Positions 23,580-30,493 of a DNA stretch of 52,374 nt are shown here, piece by piece. Under the pieces are notes generated by a model. It was not told where the DNA came from and ran no database searches. It saw nothing but the letters and a program-made list of their open reading frames with translations. Source of the stretch: a virus; IMG/VR virus record IMGVR_UViG_3300050821_007552, positions 1 through 52,374 of that record. One strand, 5' to 3'. The position numbers and the translations under genes were made by a program. The stretch's first letter is position 1. The number at the start of each line of letters is the position of its first letter.

Positions 23580-23798
23580 ATGTCTTACATCGACGAAAAC
23601 AAGATCAAGGCCGAATACGCACCCTATCATACGATGTTTGCCTTTGAAGTTGCCTACGCCAGCGTGATGGCTGGTCGCGATTGGCTGCGCCATCACTACC
23701 GTGGGGTTGACGAGCAAGCGTACGACCGCGGCGTTGAGGCGGCATGCCGCGTCAAGCGCATCACTAAGTGGGTCGAGACGAACATCGGCTCGAATTGA
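23580..23798 (+). CDS. First plus-strand early protein
   Basis: 72 residues, MSYIDENKIKAEYAPYHTMF, with GAGAGGGG upstream of the ATG. Mostly helical with RDWLRHHYRGVDEQAYDRG. No domain recognised. Its position behind the operator-controlled promoter suggests an immediate-early role. Confidence 0.6.
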   Translation: MSYIDENKIKAEYAPYHTMFAFEVAYASVMAGRDWLRHHYRGVDEQAYDRGVEAACRVKRITKWVETNIGSN

Positions 23799-23870
23799 AA
23801 CGGCATAACAGGCATGCAAAAATGTACGTGTACACATGCCAACACGAGCTGGAGGGCACAGCCAATCCAC

Positions 23871-23899
23871 TTGACAGTCCCTAAGGAAGCCTGTACACG
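23871..23899 (+). promoter_or_regulatory. Promoter/operator repeat, copy 2
   Basis: TTGACA (23871-23876), 17-base spacer with TCCCTAAGGA (23878-23887), then TACACG (23894-23899). Followed by a leader nearly identical to the one at 25109-25136, ending in the shared ribosome site ATGGAGATCGAAA before ATG 23928. The -10 is weak, so activation is possible as well as repression. Confidence 0.6.
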
Positions 23900-23927
23900 T
23901 ACATACGTCAATAGATGGAGATCGAAA

Positions 23928-24149
23928 ATGACAAGCCATTGGAACACGATCCTCACTCCCGCCGAAATCGACGCTTACCACGCGCGAACCGCCGAACTGG
24001 ATCCGGGCTTTGCCGCTCACGACCGCGCTTGGTATCGCTCACGTACGGAAAATCAACTTTGGGATTCCATGGCCCAGAATTGGCGTTGCAGCTGCGGCGA
24101 GAGTTATCAAATGGCACGTTCCTATCTTGCTATGAACTTTGGGGAGTAA
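23928..24149 (+). CDS. Early hypothetical protein
   Basis: 73 residues, MTSHWNTILTPAEIDAYHAR. Start fixed by the conserved leader GGAGATCGAAAATG. Contains WRCSCGESYQ, a possible half zinc site. No domain recognised. Confidence 0.6.
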   Translation: MTSHWNTILTPAEIDAYHARTAELDPGFAAHDRAWYRSRTENQLWDSMAQNWRCSCGESYQMARSYLAMNFGE

Positions 24150-24154
24150 CGGAA

Positions 24155-24292
24155 ATGATCGAAGCGAATTGGGAACTGTATTGGATGGTATTCTACGGCC
24201 AGAGCCGTCTTACCACATTCCGCAATATCGTCGCTCTCGGCATCGACCGCCGCACTGCCGCGGAAATGATCCAAGACTGTGAACGGGGGTAA
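24155..24292 (+). CDS. Early hypothetical peptide
   Basis: 45 residues, MIEANWELYWMVFYGQSRLT; the second half, ALGIDRRTAAEMIQDCERG, is helical and charged. Starts six bases after the previous stop. Function unknown. Confidence 0.5.
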   Translation: MIEANWELYWMVFYGQSRLTTFRNIVALGIDRRTAAEMIQDCERG

Positions 24293-24297
24293 CGAAA

Positions 24298-24477
24298 ATG
24301 GCACGTTTTATCCTTCGCGGCGTCTACACCAATGCCTGCGATTTTGGCCTCATTGAAGCTACCGACGAACAGCATGCTCGCGATCTCGCTGCCCAGATGG
24401 TCGGCTATCAATCCGAGGCCGACATGATCGAACAGCTCAGAAAACCGAGTGGGATTGTAGTTGAAAAAACAGGGTGA
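24298..24477 (+). CDS. Early hypothetical peptide
   Basis: 59 residues, MARFILRGVYTNACDFGLIE, then ATDEQHARDLAAQMVGYQ. A beta-strand followed by helices; compact fold likely. Spaced six bases from the previous gene, same operon. Confidence 0.5.
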   Translation: MARFILRGVYTNACDFGLIEATDEQHARDLAAQMVGYQSEADMIEQLRKPSGIVVEKTG

Positions 24478-24482
24478 TAAAA

Positions 24483-24698
24483 ATGGCACTGTACAGCCCG
24501 GAACACTTAGAAGCCATTCGCGCCGATGAAGATTGGAGAGCCGAGCTACGCAAACAATTTGGGAGACGCGCAAACCGCGTGCGTTTTACCGCGGAGGGGA
24601 GAGGCGTGGCGCAAAGCCCGTTGCGGGAACTCTACACCTCCGCACAAAAAGCTTTGCATGATTGGCATGCCAGCATGGGATTTGGCAGCGATGACTAA
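24483..24698 (+). CDS. Early hypothetical protein
   Basis: 71 residues, MALYSPEHLEAIRADEDWRA, helical and charged with a basic middle (KQFGRRANRVRF). An upstream in-frame GTG overlaps the previous stop but the ATG is preferred. 3' end overlaps the next gene. Confidence 0.5.
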   Translation: MALYSPEHLEAIRADEDWRAELRKQFGRRANRVRFTAEGRGVAQSPLRELYTSAQKALHDWHASMGFGSDD

Positions 24699-25083
24699 GA
24701 TCAACGGCATGCACGACCGCTCCCCGTGGGAGCGATGCGGGGAATCGCCTAAATGGGTTCGCGGCCGCTCCCATCTAACGCTGACCGAATTCAGGCGCCC
24801 TTGCGGCGCCTGCGGCAAGGAGTTTTCGATTTACGTCACGCGCAAAATAGCAGACGGCCATGCGGACTCCAATGCGTTCGGACTTGTCAACTGCGAACTT
24901 CATCGCCGCAAACCCGATGGAACGTCCGAAAAAGCCGTGCTACGTTCGAAAGATCGCGTCATGACTGCAGAACTCGACGGCCTCTATGAAATCGAACGCG
25001 AGCTTCGCGCGGAAGTAATGAAACTCCTTGCGGAAAACGCTGCGCTAAAAAATAATTTGAACAAAATGCCATGGGAGTGTTGA
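24691..25083 (+). CDS. Zinc-ribbon hypothetical protein with PWE motifs at both ends
   Basis: 130 residues. N-terminus contains RSPWERCGE; residues 30-75 carry PCGACGKEF and NCELHRRK, a likely CxxC...CxxH zinc site; the last 45 residues form a coiled coil ending NKMPWEC. The stop lies inside the -35 of the next promoter repeat. Confidence 0.55.
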   Translation: MTKINGMHDRSPWERCGESPKWVRGRSHLTLTEFRRPCGACGKEFSIYVTRKIADGHADSNAFGLVNCELHRRKPDGTSEKAVLRSKDRVMTAELDGLYEIERELRAEVMKLLAENAALKNNLNKMPWEC

Positions 25084-25108
25084 CAGTCCCTAAGGACGTG
25101 TGTACACG
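25080..25108 (+). promoter_or_regulatory. Promoter/operator repeat, copy 3
   Basis: TTGACA (25080-25085), 17-base spacer with TCCCTAAGGA (25087-25096), TACACG (25103-25108), then GTACATGCATCAACAG and the same GGAGATCGAAA ribosome site before ATG 25137. A near duplicate of 23871-23927. Confidence 0.6.
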
Positions 25109-25136
25109 TACATGCATCAACAGATGGAGATCGAAA

Positions 25137-25460
25137 ATGTTGCTGGTCATGCACAGTTCCGCGAAGATGCCAAGCTCATGCTGGGGAAGGTATCGACGTG
25201 TTGCCCTGGTCGAATGGGACCCGTACGCGGTCGCAGCCCGCAAAGGCATCCCGACACACAAGATCGACTGGTCACGGCCAACGATGATCAAGGCCGGCAC
25301 CCATAATATCGTGCGCATCGTACGAGAGCAAAACTGCAATGTCGGCAAAACTGAAAAAGACGCGTTCTCGCGTTGCTTGGGAGAATACGATTCAATCGCC
25401 AATCGAGTCAACAACGATCAGGCACTCGGTGAATTGCTGATTTCAACCGGATCAGCTTGA
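25137..25460 (+). CDS. Early hypothetical protein
   Basis: 107 residues, MLLVMHSSAKMPSSCWGRYR; later ARKGIPTHKIDWSRPTMIKA and CNVGKTEKDAFSRCLGEYD. Start defined by the repeated leader. No domain recognised. Confidence 0.55.
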   Translation: MLLVMHSSAKMPSSCWGRYRRVALVEWDPYAVAARKGIPTHKIDWSRPTMIKAGTHNIVRIVREQNCNVGKTEKDAFSRCLGEYDSIANRVNNDQALGELLISTGSA

Positions 25461-25478
25461 CAACAGATGGAGATCGAA

Positions 25479-25760
25479 ATGACAAACCAAATCGATATAT
25501 CGGAAGCCAACGCTGCGATCGATCACATGCGTAATATCGCACGTGATCCAGCTAAAAGGGCCGCCATGCAAGCGGCATGGGATACGGTTTGTAACCGGCT
25601 GGAACCGCATTACCTAGCTATGCGGCCTAAGCCTAGGAGTTTCGAAGTACGTCACATGAACGAAACTGCACGTGCGCAGTTTGCCTGCGCCGTCGTCGCT
25701 AAGCATAGCTTCGCAGAATGCGCGAATCTTGCCGTTGCAAGAATCCTTGAAGAGTACTAA
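25479..25760 (+). CDS. Early hypothetical protein
   Basis: 93 residues from ATG 25479 (MTNQIDISEANAAIDHMRN). A third copy of the AACAGATGGAGATCGAAA ribosome site precedes it, but without the promoter part. Helical, with MAKHSFAECANLAVARIL-like C-terminal helix. Function unknown. Confidence 0.55.
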   Translation: MTNQIDISEANAAIDHMRNIARDPAKRAAMQAAWDTVCNRLEPHYLAMRPKPRSFEVRHMNETARAQFACAVVAKHSFAECANLAVARILEEY

Positions 25761-25788
25761 AGATACATGTTGCGATGCAAGCCCTAAA

Positions 25789-25800
25789 AAAGCATGCTTT
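25789..25800. repeat. Palindrome AAAGCATGCTTT, copy 1
   Basis: Perfect 12-bp palindrome ending six bases before the prim-pol start codon, so it covers the ribosome-binding position. Not in a supported gene. Confidence 0.8.
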
Positions 25801-25806
25801 TGCGCA

Positions 25807-27861
25807 ATGACGCTTCCCGCAACCATTCAAGATTTTTGGGCCGCCGCAATTGCACGCGGCCTCTTTCCACTGGCAATCGCCAAGGGCACCAAGGCTCCAA
25901 TCGGCGAGGGTTGGAACGTTTGGACGCGACCGGTTCCCCACCCCGGCGCCGACTCTGTAGGGCTGCGCTGCCGTGATCGAGGCCTGTCCGGCTTTGATGT
26001 AGACGTGAGCCACATTGCTCTCGCCGCGAGGCTCCTGCAGGCATTCCGTGACGTGCTGGGGCCGGACATTCCGATACGCTGGGGCCGGCGGCCGCGTTTC
26101 CTGATCCCATTTTTCTTGACCGATGCACCCGTTAAGAGTCGCACATTTACGTTTCCCGATGGCGAAAAGCTCCAGCTCATGGGCGGCCAATTCGTCGCTT
26201 TCGGTCCTCACAAAGATACGGGCGAGCCGTACGAATGGGAGAATTGGGATAGCGAGTGGCCGCGAATCACAGCCGCACAACTGATTGATATCCTTGCGAG
26301 AGTTCCCATGCTCGCGGGTACGTCATTGCACCTCAGCGCTGAGCACGAAACATGCAGCGACGAAGAATTGCAAGAGGCCGTGCCGCAGACGCAGGACGAG
26401 TGGCAAGCCGGCCGCGACGCTGCGCAACGCTATCTTGGATTACTTAAACAGGAGTTGATGGGTCGCACGGAAGGTCGCGGAAGCGTAATCTTTGCCATCG
26501 TCGGCGTGCTGAAATTTGCCGAAATGCACGGCATGTGTGTACGTCACGAAATCGAAGAAGCGATAATCGAAGCCGGCCATGGTCTCGATGAAGCCGTTGG
26601 CGGTCGGAAGCTCGGCGAGGAGATCGCCAGGCATGACCAGCTCCCCGTACTCCGTGGCAACCTGATCATGGGCGCCGTTACGGGCCGTCGCGTGTTAAAG
26701 CATGCTTTTCTAGATGCGCGGAACGCGCCGACCATGGTTGCGCGGACCGGCTTTGAAATTTCTCTCGACGACAACACAAACGAGCTACCATGGCTTCTAT
26801 ACCAGCGGATCCTATGCGGCGAAGTTCATTTTTTCACTGGCCATTCAGGGGCCGGCAAATCAACCGTGGTGACCGATTTGGCCGTGAGCTACCTCACTGG
26901 CACCCCATGGCTTGACGCCGATGTAGAGTGTCCTGGCGGCCACGTGCTATGGATTGCCGCGGAGGACGAGTACGGAACCGAACGACGGGTGCGGCACCTT
27001 CTCAGGCAGCGTCCGGATGGCCGTGAACTCGCCGACCGTTTCCATTTGATTCCAGCTATTAACGAACCGTTAGCGTTTGAACGGCAAGCTATTGCACAGA
27101 TTCAAGCAATGGCGGCCATGGGCAAGACGGTTGGTTTATCCGTGTTGGACACGTGGGGAGCGAGCGGGCTGTGTTTCGCCGACAATGACACCGAAAGCGT
27201 CTTGAAAGCCATGTTTATTTTGAAATCTATCGCCCGCCGCATGAACGTGGCTCTCGTAGTCACGGATCACCTACCGCTTGGCAACGAAGATGCATTCCAG
27301 AAAGGCAACGGAGCTAAATCGGGCAATTCCGGTTTTGTGTACCGGGTTACCGCTGGGAGGCAGGACGCCGTCTCGATCGATTGCGGAAAGGCTCGCGGCG
27401 CGCCGAAATCAAAAAGCTATCTTGGCCGAATCACATCAGAAAGCTATGGTCTAGACAGCAAGGGACGCGTGACTACGGTTAACGTGTTCAGGCGCGAGGT
27501 TGCTCCTAGCAAGCAGGAAGTTGAACAATCCGCAACGGTAAGGCTTGCTGCAATGCTGCCTGGCGCGGTAGCTGAAGGCATGGATGCCTTGCGGGCCGGC
27601 CAGATTGTCAAATTCGAAAGCGTATGTGAGCTTGGTGGCAAGATACTTGAGGGGGACGTGCCCGGCTACGTCATCAATCGAGACGCCGCCCAGCGTATTT
27701 TTGGCAAGGATGGCCTGAAGGGCTTGCTTGACAGCGGCTACTTGCGTATGATGCGTGGGTGTCCGTACCTAGCTGTATACGCCCCGATGAACGGCGTTGA
27801 CAGGAAAAAGCATGCTTTGATCATGCCTTGGTCAATCGAGCTGCCAAAACCATGGGGTTGA
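25807..27861 (+). CDS. Primase-polymerase/RepA-like helicase fusion
   Basis: 684 residues. ATG at 25807 starts a bifunctional prim-pol-like domain (about 1-190): FPLAIAKGTKAPIGEGW, GLRCRDRGLSGFDVDVSH with acidic D-x-D, and a GRRPRFLIPF strand. A central linker is followed by a RecA-like AAA_25/RepA helicase domain with Walker A GHSGAGKST (near 338-346), LWIAAEDE and SVLDTWGA as Walker B-like, and a VVTDHLPLG motif. The C-terminus is a winged-helix-like region ending KKHALIMPWSIELPKPWG. It probably primes and unwinds phage DNA. No strong Shine-Dalgarno; the palindrome may regulate it. Confidence 0.8.
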   Translation: MTLPATIQDFWAAAIARGLFPLAIAKGTKAPIGEGWNVWTRPVPHPGADSVGLRCRDRGLSGFDVDVSHIALAARLLQAFRDVLGPDIPIRWGRRPRFLIPFFLTDAPVKSRTFTFPDGEKLQLMGGQFVAFGPHKDTGEPYEWENWDSEWPRITAAQLIDILARVPMLAGTSLHLSAEHETCSDEELQEAVPQTQDEWQAGRDAAQRYLGLLKQELMGRTEGRGSVIFAIVGVLKFAEMHGMCVRHEIEEAIIEAGHGLDEAVGGRKLGEEIARHDQLPVLRGNLIMGAVTGRRVLKHAFLDARNAPTMVARTGFEISLDDNTNELPWLLYQRILCGEVHFFTGHSGAGKSTVVTDLAVSYLTGTPWLDADVECPGGHVLWIAAEDEYGTERRVRHLLRQRPDGRELADRFHLIPAINEPLAFERQAIAQIQAMAAMGKTVGLSVLDTWGASGLCFADNDTESVLKAMFILKSIARRMNVALVVTDHLPLGNEDAFQKGNGAKSGNSGFVYRVTAGRQDAVSIDCGKARGAPKSKSYLGRITSESYGLDSKGRVTTVNVFRREVAPSKQEVEQSATVRLAAMLPGAVAEGMDALRAGQIVKFESVCELGGKILEGDVPGYVINRDAAQRIFGKDGLKGLLDSGYLRMMRGCPYLAVYAPMNGVDRKKHALIMPWSIELPKPWG
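26697..26708. repeat. Palindrome AAAGCATGCTTT, copy 2
   Basis: Perfect copy inside the prim-pol/helicase gene, read as KHAF. Confidence 0.8.
27807..27818. repeat. Palindrome AAAGCATGCTTT, copy 3
   Basis: Perfect copy 43 bases before the end of the prim-pol/helicase gene and 34 bases before the C5-methyltransferase start; read as KKHAL. Confidence 0.8.
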
Positions 27862-28664
27862 AACCGCTTGCCATCGATCTGTTCTGCGGCCTTGGTGGCT
27901 GGACGGAAGGCTTGCTTGCCGAGGGCTATGATGTGGTCGGCTTCGACATTAAGCGGCACGTCTATGGCAACCATTGCTATCCGGCGCAGCTTGTCATCCA
28001 GGACGTTCGCACGCTTCACGGCTCGCAGTTCCGGAATGCCACACTGATCGTCGCATCGCCGCCTTGCCAAGCGTACAGCTATCGGGCGATGCCGTGGCGA
28101 CGCGCTAAGGCGTTGCCGCCACCCGACAATGCGCTATTCAACGAATGCTTCCGCATTCAGCGCGAGGCGTGCGAAGCGGCGGGACGGCATATTCCGATGG
28201 TTGTCGAGAACGTACGCGGTGCGCAGCCGTGGGTCGGGAGAGCCCGTCAGAATTTCGGGAGTTTTTATTTGTGGGGCGACGTGCCAGCGTTGTTCGTCAT
28301 TGCGAACAACATCACGAGCGGGTACGGTCGAAAGGCACCTGATGGTACGCGTTGGTTCAACGATGAACCCCGCAATCCTAATTCACTAGCTTCCTCAAGT
28401 TCACGTTCTTCAAAACGCAAATTCGCGAGCGCCATGATCGCGAAAATACCGCTGCCACTCAGCCGGCACATTGCGACAACATTCAAGGGGGCTTCGGTGG
28501 GGCTAAAATCGAATGGCGAGTGGAACGGAATTTGCGCCTGCGGAAAAACAGTCGCGGATGGCGTACGGTGTCGGTTCGGCGCGACTCACGAGAAAAAGCA
28601 TGCTTTTCCGTGGGAGATTGAGCAACCAGAAAGGAAAATGCCATGGGAACGTACACCTTCGTAA
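27852..28664 (+). CDS. DNA (cytosine-5) methyltransferase
   Basis: 270 residues, ATG at 27852 overlapping the helicase 3' end. Motif I IDLFCGLGG (8-16), motif IV with catalytic Cys SPPCQ (69-73), motif VI VVENV (117-121), and FGSFYLWGDVPALF typical of the region before the target domain. The C-terminal LPLSRHIATTF matches motif X-like ends of phage C5 enzymes. It ends with a Cys-containing extension (CACGKTVADGVRC) and KKHAFPWEIE...KMPWERTPS. It likely protects phage DNA from host restriction. No cognate endonuclease is nearby. Confidence 0.85.
   Translation: MGLKPLAIDLFCGLGGWTEGLLAEGYDVVGFDIKRHVYGNHCYPAQLVIQDVRTLHGSQFRNATLIVASPPCQAYSYRAMPWRRAKALPPPDNALFNECFRIQREACEAAGRHIPMVVENVRGAQPWVGRARQNFGSFYLWGDVPALFVIANNITSGYGRKAPDGTRWFNDEPRNPNSLASSSSRSSKRKFASAMIAKIPLPLSRHIATTFKGASVGLKSNGEWNGICACGKTVADGVRCRFGATHEKKHAFPWEIEQPERKMPWERTPS
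28595..28606. repeat. Palindrome AAAGCATGCTTT, copy 4
   Basis: Perfect copy near the 3' end of the C5-methyltransferase gene, 37 bases before the next start; read as KKHAF. Confidence 0.8.
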
Positions 28665-28816
28665 CGTTACAAATTAGCGATGTTGCGTACAATGAAATAG
28701 AAATTGCTCTTCGAGAGGTTGGTTATGATCATGTATTCGGAGATAAGGGTGAGATCAACATGCACGGTCTTGCACTTATAAAGAAGCGTGATGATAAAGC
28801 GGAGCCCGCTGAATGA
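28643..28816 (+). CDS. Small hypothetical protein
   Basis: 57 residues, MGTYTFVTLQISDVAYNEIE; AAGGA precedes the ATG at 28643 inside the methyltransferase end (overlap of 22 bases). Beta-alpha pattern with YDHVFGDKGEINMHGLAL. Stop overlaps the next start (ATGA). Confidence 0.5.
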   Translation: MGTYTFVTLQISDVAYNEIEIALREVGYDHVFGDKGEINMHGLALIKKRDDKAEPAE

Positions 28817-29109
28817 AGATGCCGTGGGAGCCGTCTTTAGAGGACGTTGTTCGGGCGTTGCGGGCAGACATGCAGTTTATGCACGCATTTACGGCTATAC
28901 TCGTGCGCAGTCAGAATGAGGAGCTACGTATGGTCGTAAATACTGAACGTGGGCAAGTCATGCCGGAAGGTAAGTGCACCTTTAAGGATGGTACTACTAT
29001 CGAATTCCAGGATATCGGCATGCCGCAGATCGGCGTGCCGACAATGACCACAAAGGAGCTTGTGCTAACAACGCTGCATAAGGCGTTTGCTCTGGGGCTT
29101 GAAATATGA
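28813..29109 (+). CDS. Hypothetical protein beginning MKMPWE
   Basis: 98 residues. Short MPWE start, helical region EDVVRALRADMQFMHAFTAI, then a beta region CTFKDGTTIEFQDIGMPQIG. ATGA overlaps on both sides. Function unknown; part of the replication operon. Confidence 0.55.
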   Translation: MKMPWEPSLEDVVRALRADMQFMHAFTAILVRSQNEELRMVVNTERGQVMPEGKCTFKDGTTIEFQDIGMPQIGVPTMTTKELVLTTLHKAFALGLEI

Positions 29110-29672
29110 CCGTCGTCGCTTCAAAATTCGCACGCGTAACGAACGATCTGTATGAAACAGAACCGTGGGTAACGCGAGCGTTGATGCGACATTTTCCACC
29201 AGTGCAGGATCGCAAGATATGGGAACCCGCCGCCGGCAATCATGCCATTGCTGACGTATTGCGAGAAGGTGGCGCTCTCGTATGCACTACTGACGTAGTA
29301 ACTCACGATCGGCCTCACAATTTTATATTCAACTTCTTCAAAGATACCGATTTGTATATAATGCAAAGCTCTCCGGATATTATTACTAACCCGCCTTACG
29401 GTAAAGGCTGTCGTGACGCCGCCCGGTTTGCGCGCTTGGCGTTCCAGCGTACTAATGGATGGATTGCGCTCTTGCTTCCTGCGACATTCGACTTTGGAAG
29501 GAGTCGTCGCGATCTTTTTGTGGACAATCCGCGGTTTTCTTTCAAAATTGCGTTAACGCATCGAATACAATGGTTTCCCGGTAAGTATGGTTCAACTCAG
29601 AATCACGCGTGGTATGTGTGGGGACCGCTGTGGCAACCGCCGCCGCGCATTTTTTATGAGGGGGAGGATTAA
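29106..29672 (+). CDS. DNA adenine-N6 methyltransferase-like protein
   Basis: 188 residues. Motif I IWEPAAGNHAIADVL (38-52), a TTDVV acidic strand (61-65), and catalytic motif IV TNPPYGKG (94-101), followed by WIALLLPATFDFG. This is the compact N6-adenine methyltransferase form seen in many phages. It lacks a recognisable target-recognition domain. Together with the C5 enzyme it suggests two layers of DNA modification. ATGA overlap with the previous gene. Confidence 0.8.
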   Translation: MTVVASKFARVTNDLYETEPWVTRALMRHFPPVQDRKIWEPAAGNHAIADVLREGGALVCTTDVVTHDRPHNFIFNFFKDTDLYIMQSSPDIITNPPYGKGCRDAARFARLAFQRTNGWIALLLPATFDFGRSRRDLFVDNPRFSFKIALTHRIQWFPGKYGSTQNHAWYVWGPLWQPPPRIFYEGED

Positions 29673-29675
29673 ATT

Positions 29676-29993
29676 ATGAGCATGCCATATTGGCCCCTAA
29701 GCGCGATCTGTGCATCGCCGCTACTAACGCCGCAAGCTCGGCATGAGCTAGGCGCAGTTTACCACACGACTAAAATATCTCCCAAAACGTTTGATTGTTG
29801 CGGCACTATTGCAGAAAATTCACCGCCAACCGCAATGATGAATGGGCTCGTACTGATCAAAGACGTTTCTTCCTGCCCAAAGCATGCTTATTTGCACATG
29901 CCTACGTATGAACAGTGGAGCTTGATGGAGCGAGGATGCATGATCTTGGATTTTGACGGTCAACTTATGCTTTTTTTGAATCCGCTTCACTGA
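29676..29993 (+). CDS. Hypothetical protein
   Basis: 105 residues, MSMPYWPLSAICASPLLTPQ, with GGAGG upstream. Contains DCCGTIAENSPP and SSCPKHAYLHMP; the latter includes a copy of the palindrome. Three Cys pairs may bind metal. Function unknown. Confidence 0.55.
   Translation: MSMPYWPLSAICASPLLTPQARHELGAVYHTTKISPKTFDCCGTIAENSPPTAMMNGLVLIKDVSSCPKHAYLHMPTYEQWSLMERGCMILDFDGQLMLFLNPLH
29879..29890. repeat. Palindrome AAAGCATGCTTA, copy 5
   Basis: One mismatch at the last base from the other copies; read as KHAY in the 29676 gene. Confidence 0.7.
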
Positions 29994-30006
29994 AAGAGGT
30001 AAAAAC

Positions 30007-30264
30007 ATGATCCCATGGCTGTCTGCAATTTGTTTGACATTTCAACTGAGTATTTTGTTTTACGTATTAATTGACGACTTAATTGCAGTCGGAAAACTGG
30101 ATGCGCCGATGATTAATCACTACGGAGGCGCTTGGTTCATTCTTGGATTCTCAATTGCTCTTGTTTTGAGTGATTTAATTTCAAGTCCTAAACCAAATTG
30201 GAAGATATGTACTGCAATTGCAGTGATGCAAATTCTAATTCTGTACTTTTTGGTGCATCGATGA
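30007..30264 (+). CDS. Membrane protein, tandem copy 1 (intact)
   Basis: 85 residues. Helix 1 WLSAICLTFQLSILFYVLI, then DDLIAVGKLDAPMINHYGG, helix 2 WFILGFSIALVLSDLI, basic loop SSPKPNWK, helix 3 CTAIAVMQILILYFLVHR. AGAGG before the ATG. Overlaps the second copy by ATGA. Differs from copy 2 by a 31-bp insertion (30067-30097) that keeps this ORF open. Function unknown; possibly a membrane anchor or early takeover peptide. Confidence 0.6.
   Translation: MIPWLSAICLTFQLSILFYVLIDDLIAVGKLDAPMINHYGGAWFILGFSIALVLSDLISSPKPNWKICTAIAVMQILILYFLVHR
30068..30099 (+). repeat. 32-bp segment shared with 23051-23082
   Basis: Two mismatches in 32 to the minus strand at 23051-23082, both synonymous. It nearly coincides with the 31-bp block absent from tandem copy 2. 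Confidence 0.85.
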
Positions 30265-30341
30265 TACTCATCCCGTGGTTGTCTGCAATTTGTTTGGCGT
30301 CTCAACTGAGCGTTTTGTTTTACGTATGGGTGCGACGATGA
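30261..30341 (+). pseudogene. Membrane protein tandem copy 2, N-terminal fragment
   Basis: 26 codons: MILIPWLSAICLASQLSVLF then YVWVRR and stop. Homologous to the first helix of copy 1 and closed by a frame change where copy 1 has 31 extra bases. May still make a one-helix peptide. Confidence 0.6.
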
Positions 30342-30493
30342 CTCACTACGAAGGAGGAATTTGGTACGTTCTTGGATTCTTAATTGCTCTTATTTTAAGT
30401 GATTTAATTTCACGTCCTAAACCGAATTGGAAGATATGTACTGCAATTGTAGTGATGCAAATTTTCATTTTGTACTTTTTGATGCATCGATGA
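30338..30493 (+). CDS. Membrane protein tandem copy 2, C-terminal part
   Basis: 51 residues: MTHYEGGIWYVLGFLIALIL, then SDLISRPKPNWK and a second helix ending YFLMHR. Matches the last two helices of copy 1 with few changes. Its ATG overlaps the stop of the fragment and its stop overlaps the helicase start, so it seems to be maintained as a separate gene. Confidence 0.55.
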   Translation: MTHYEGGIWYVLGFLIALILSDLISRPKPNWKICTAIVVMQIFILYFLMHR

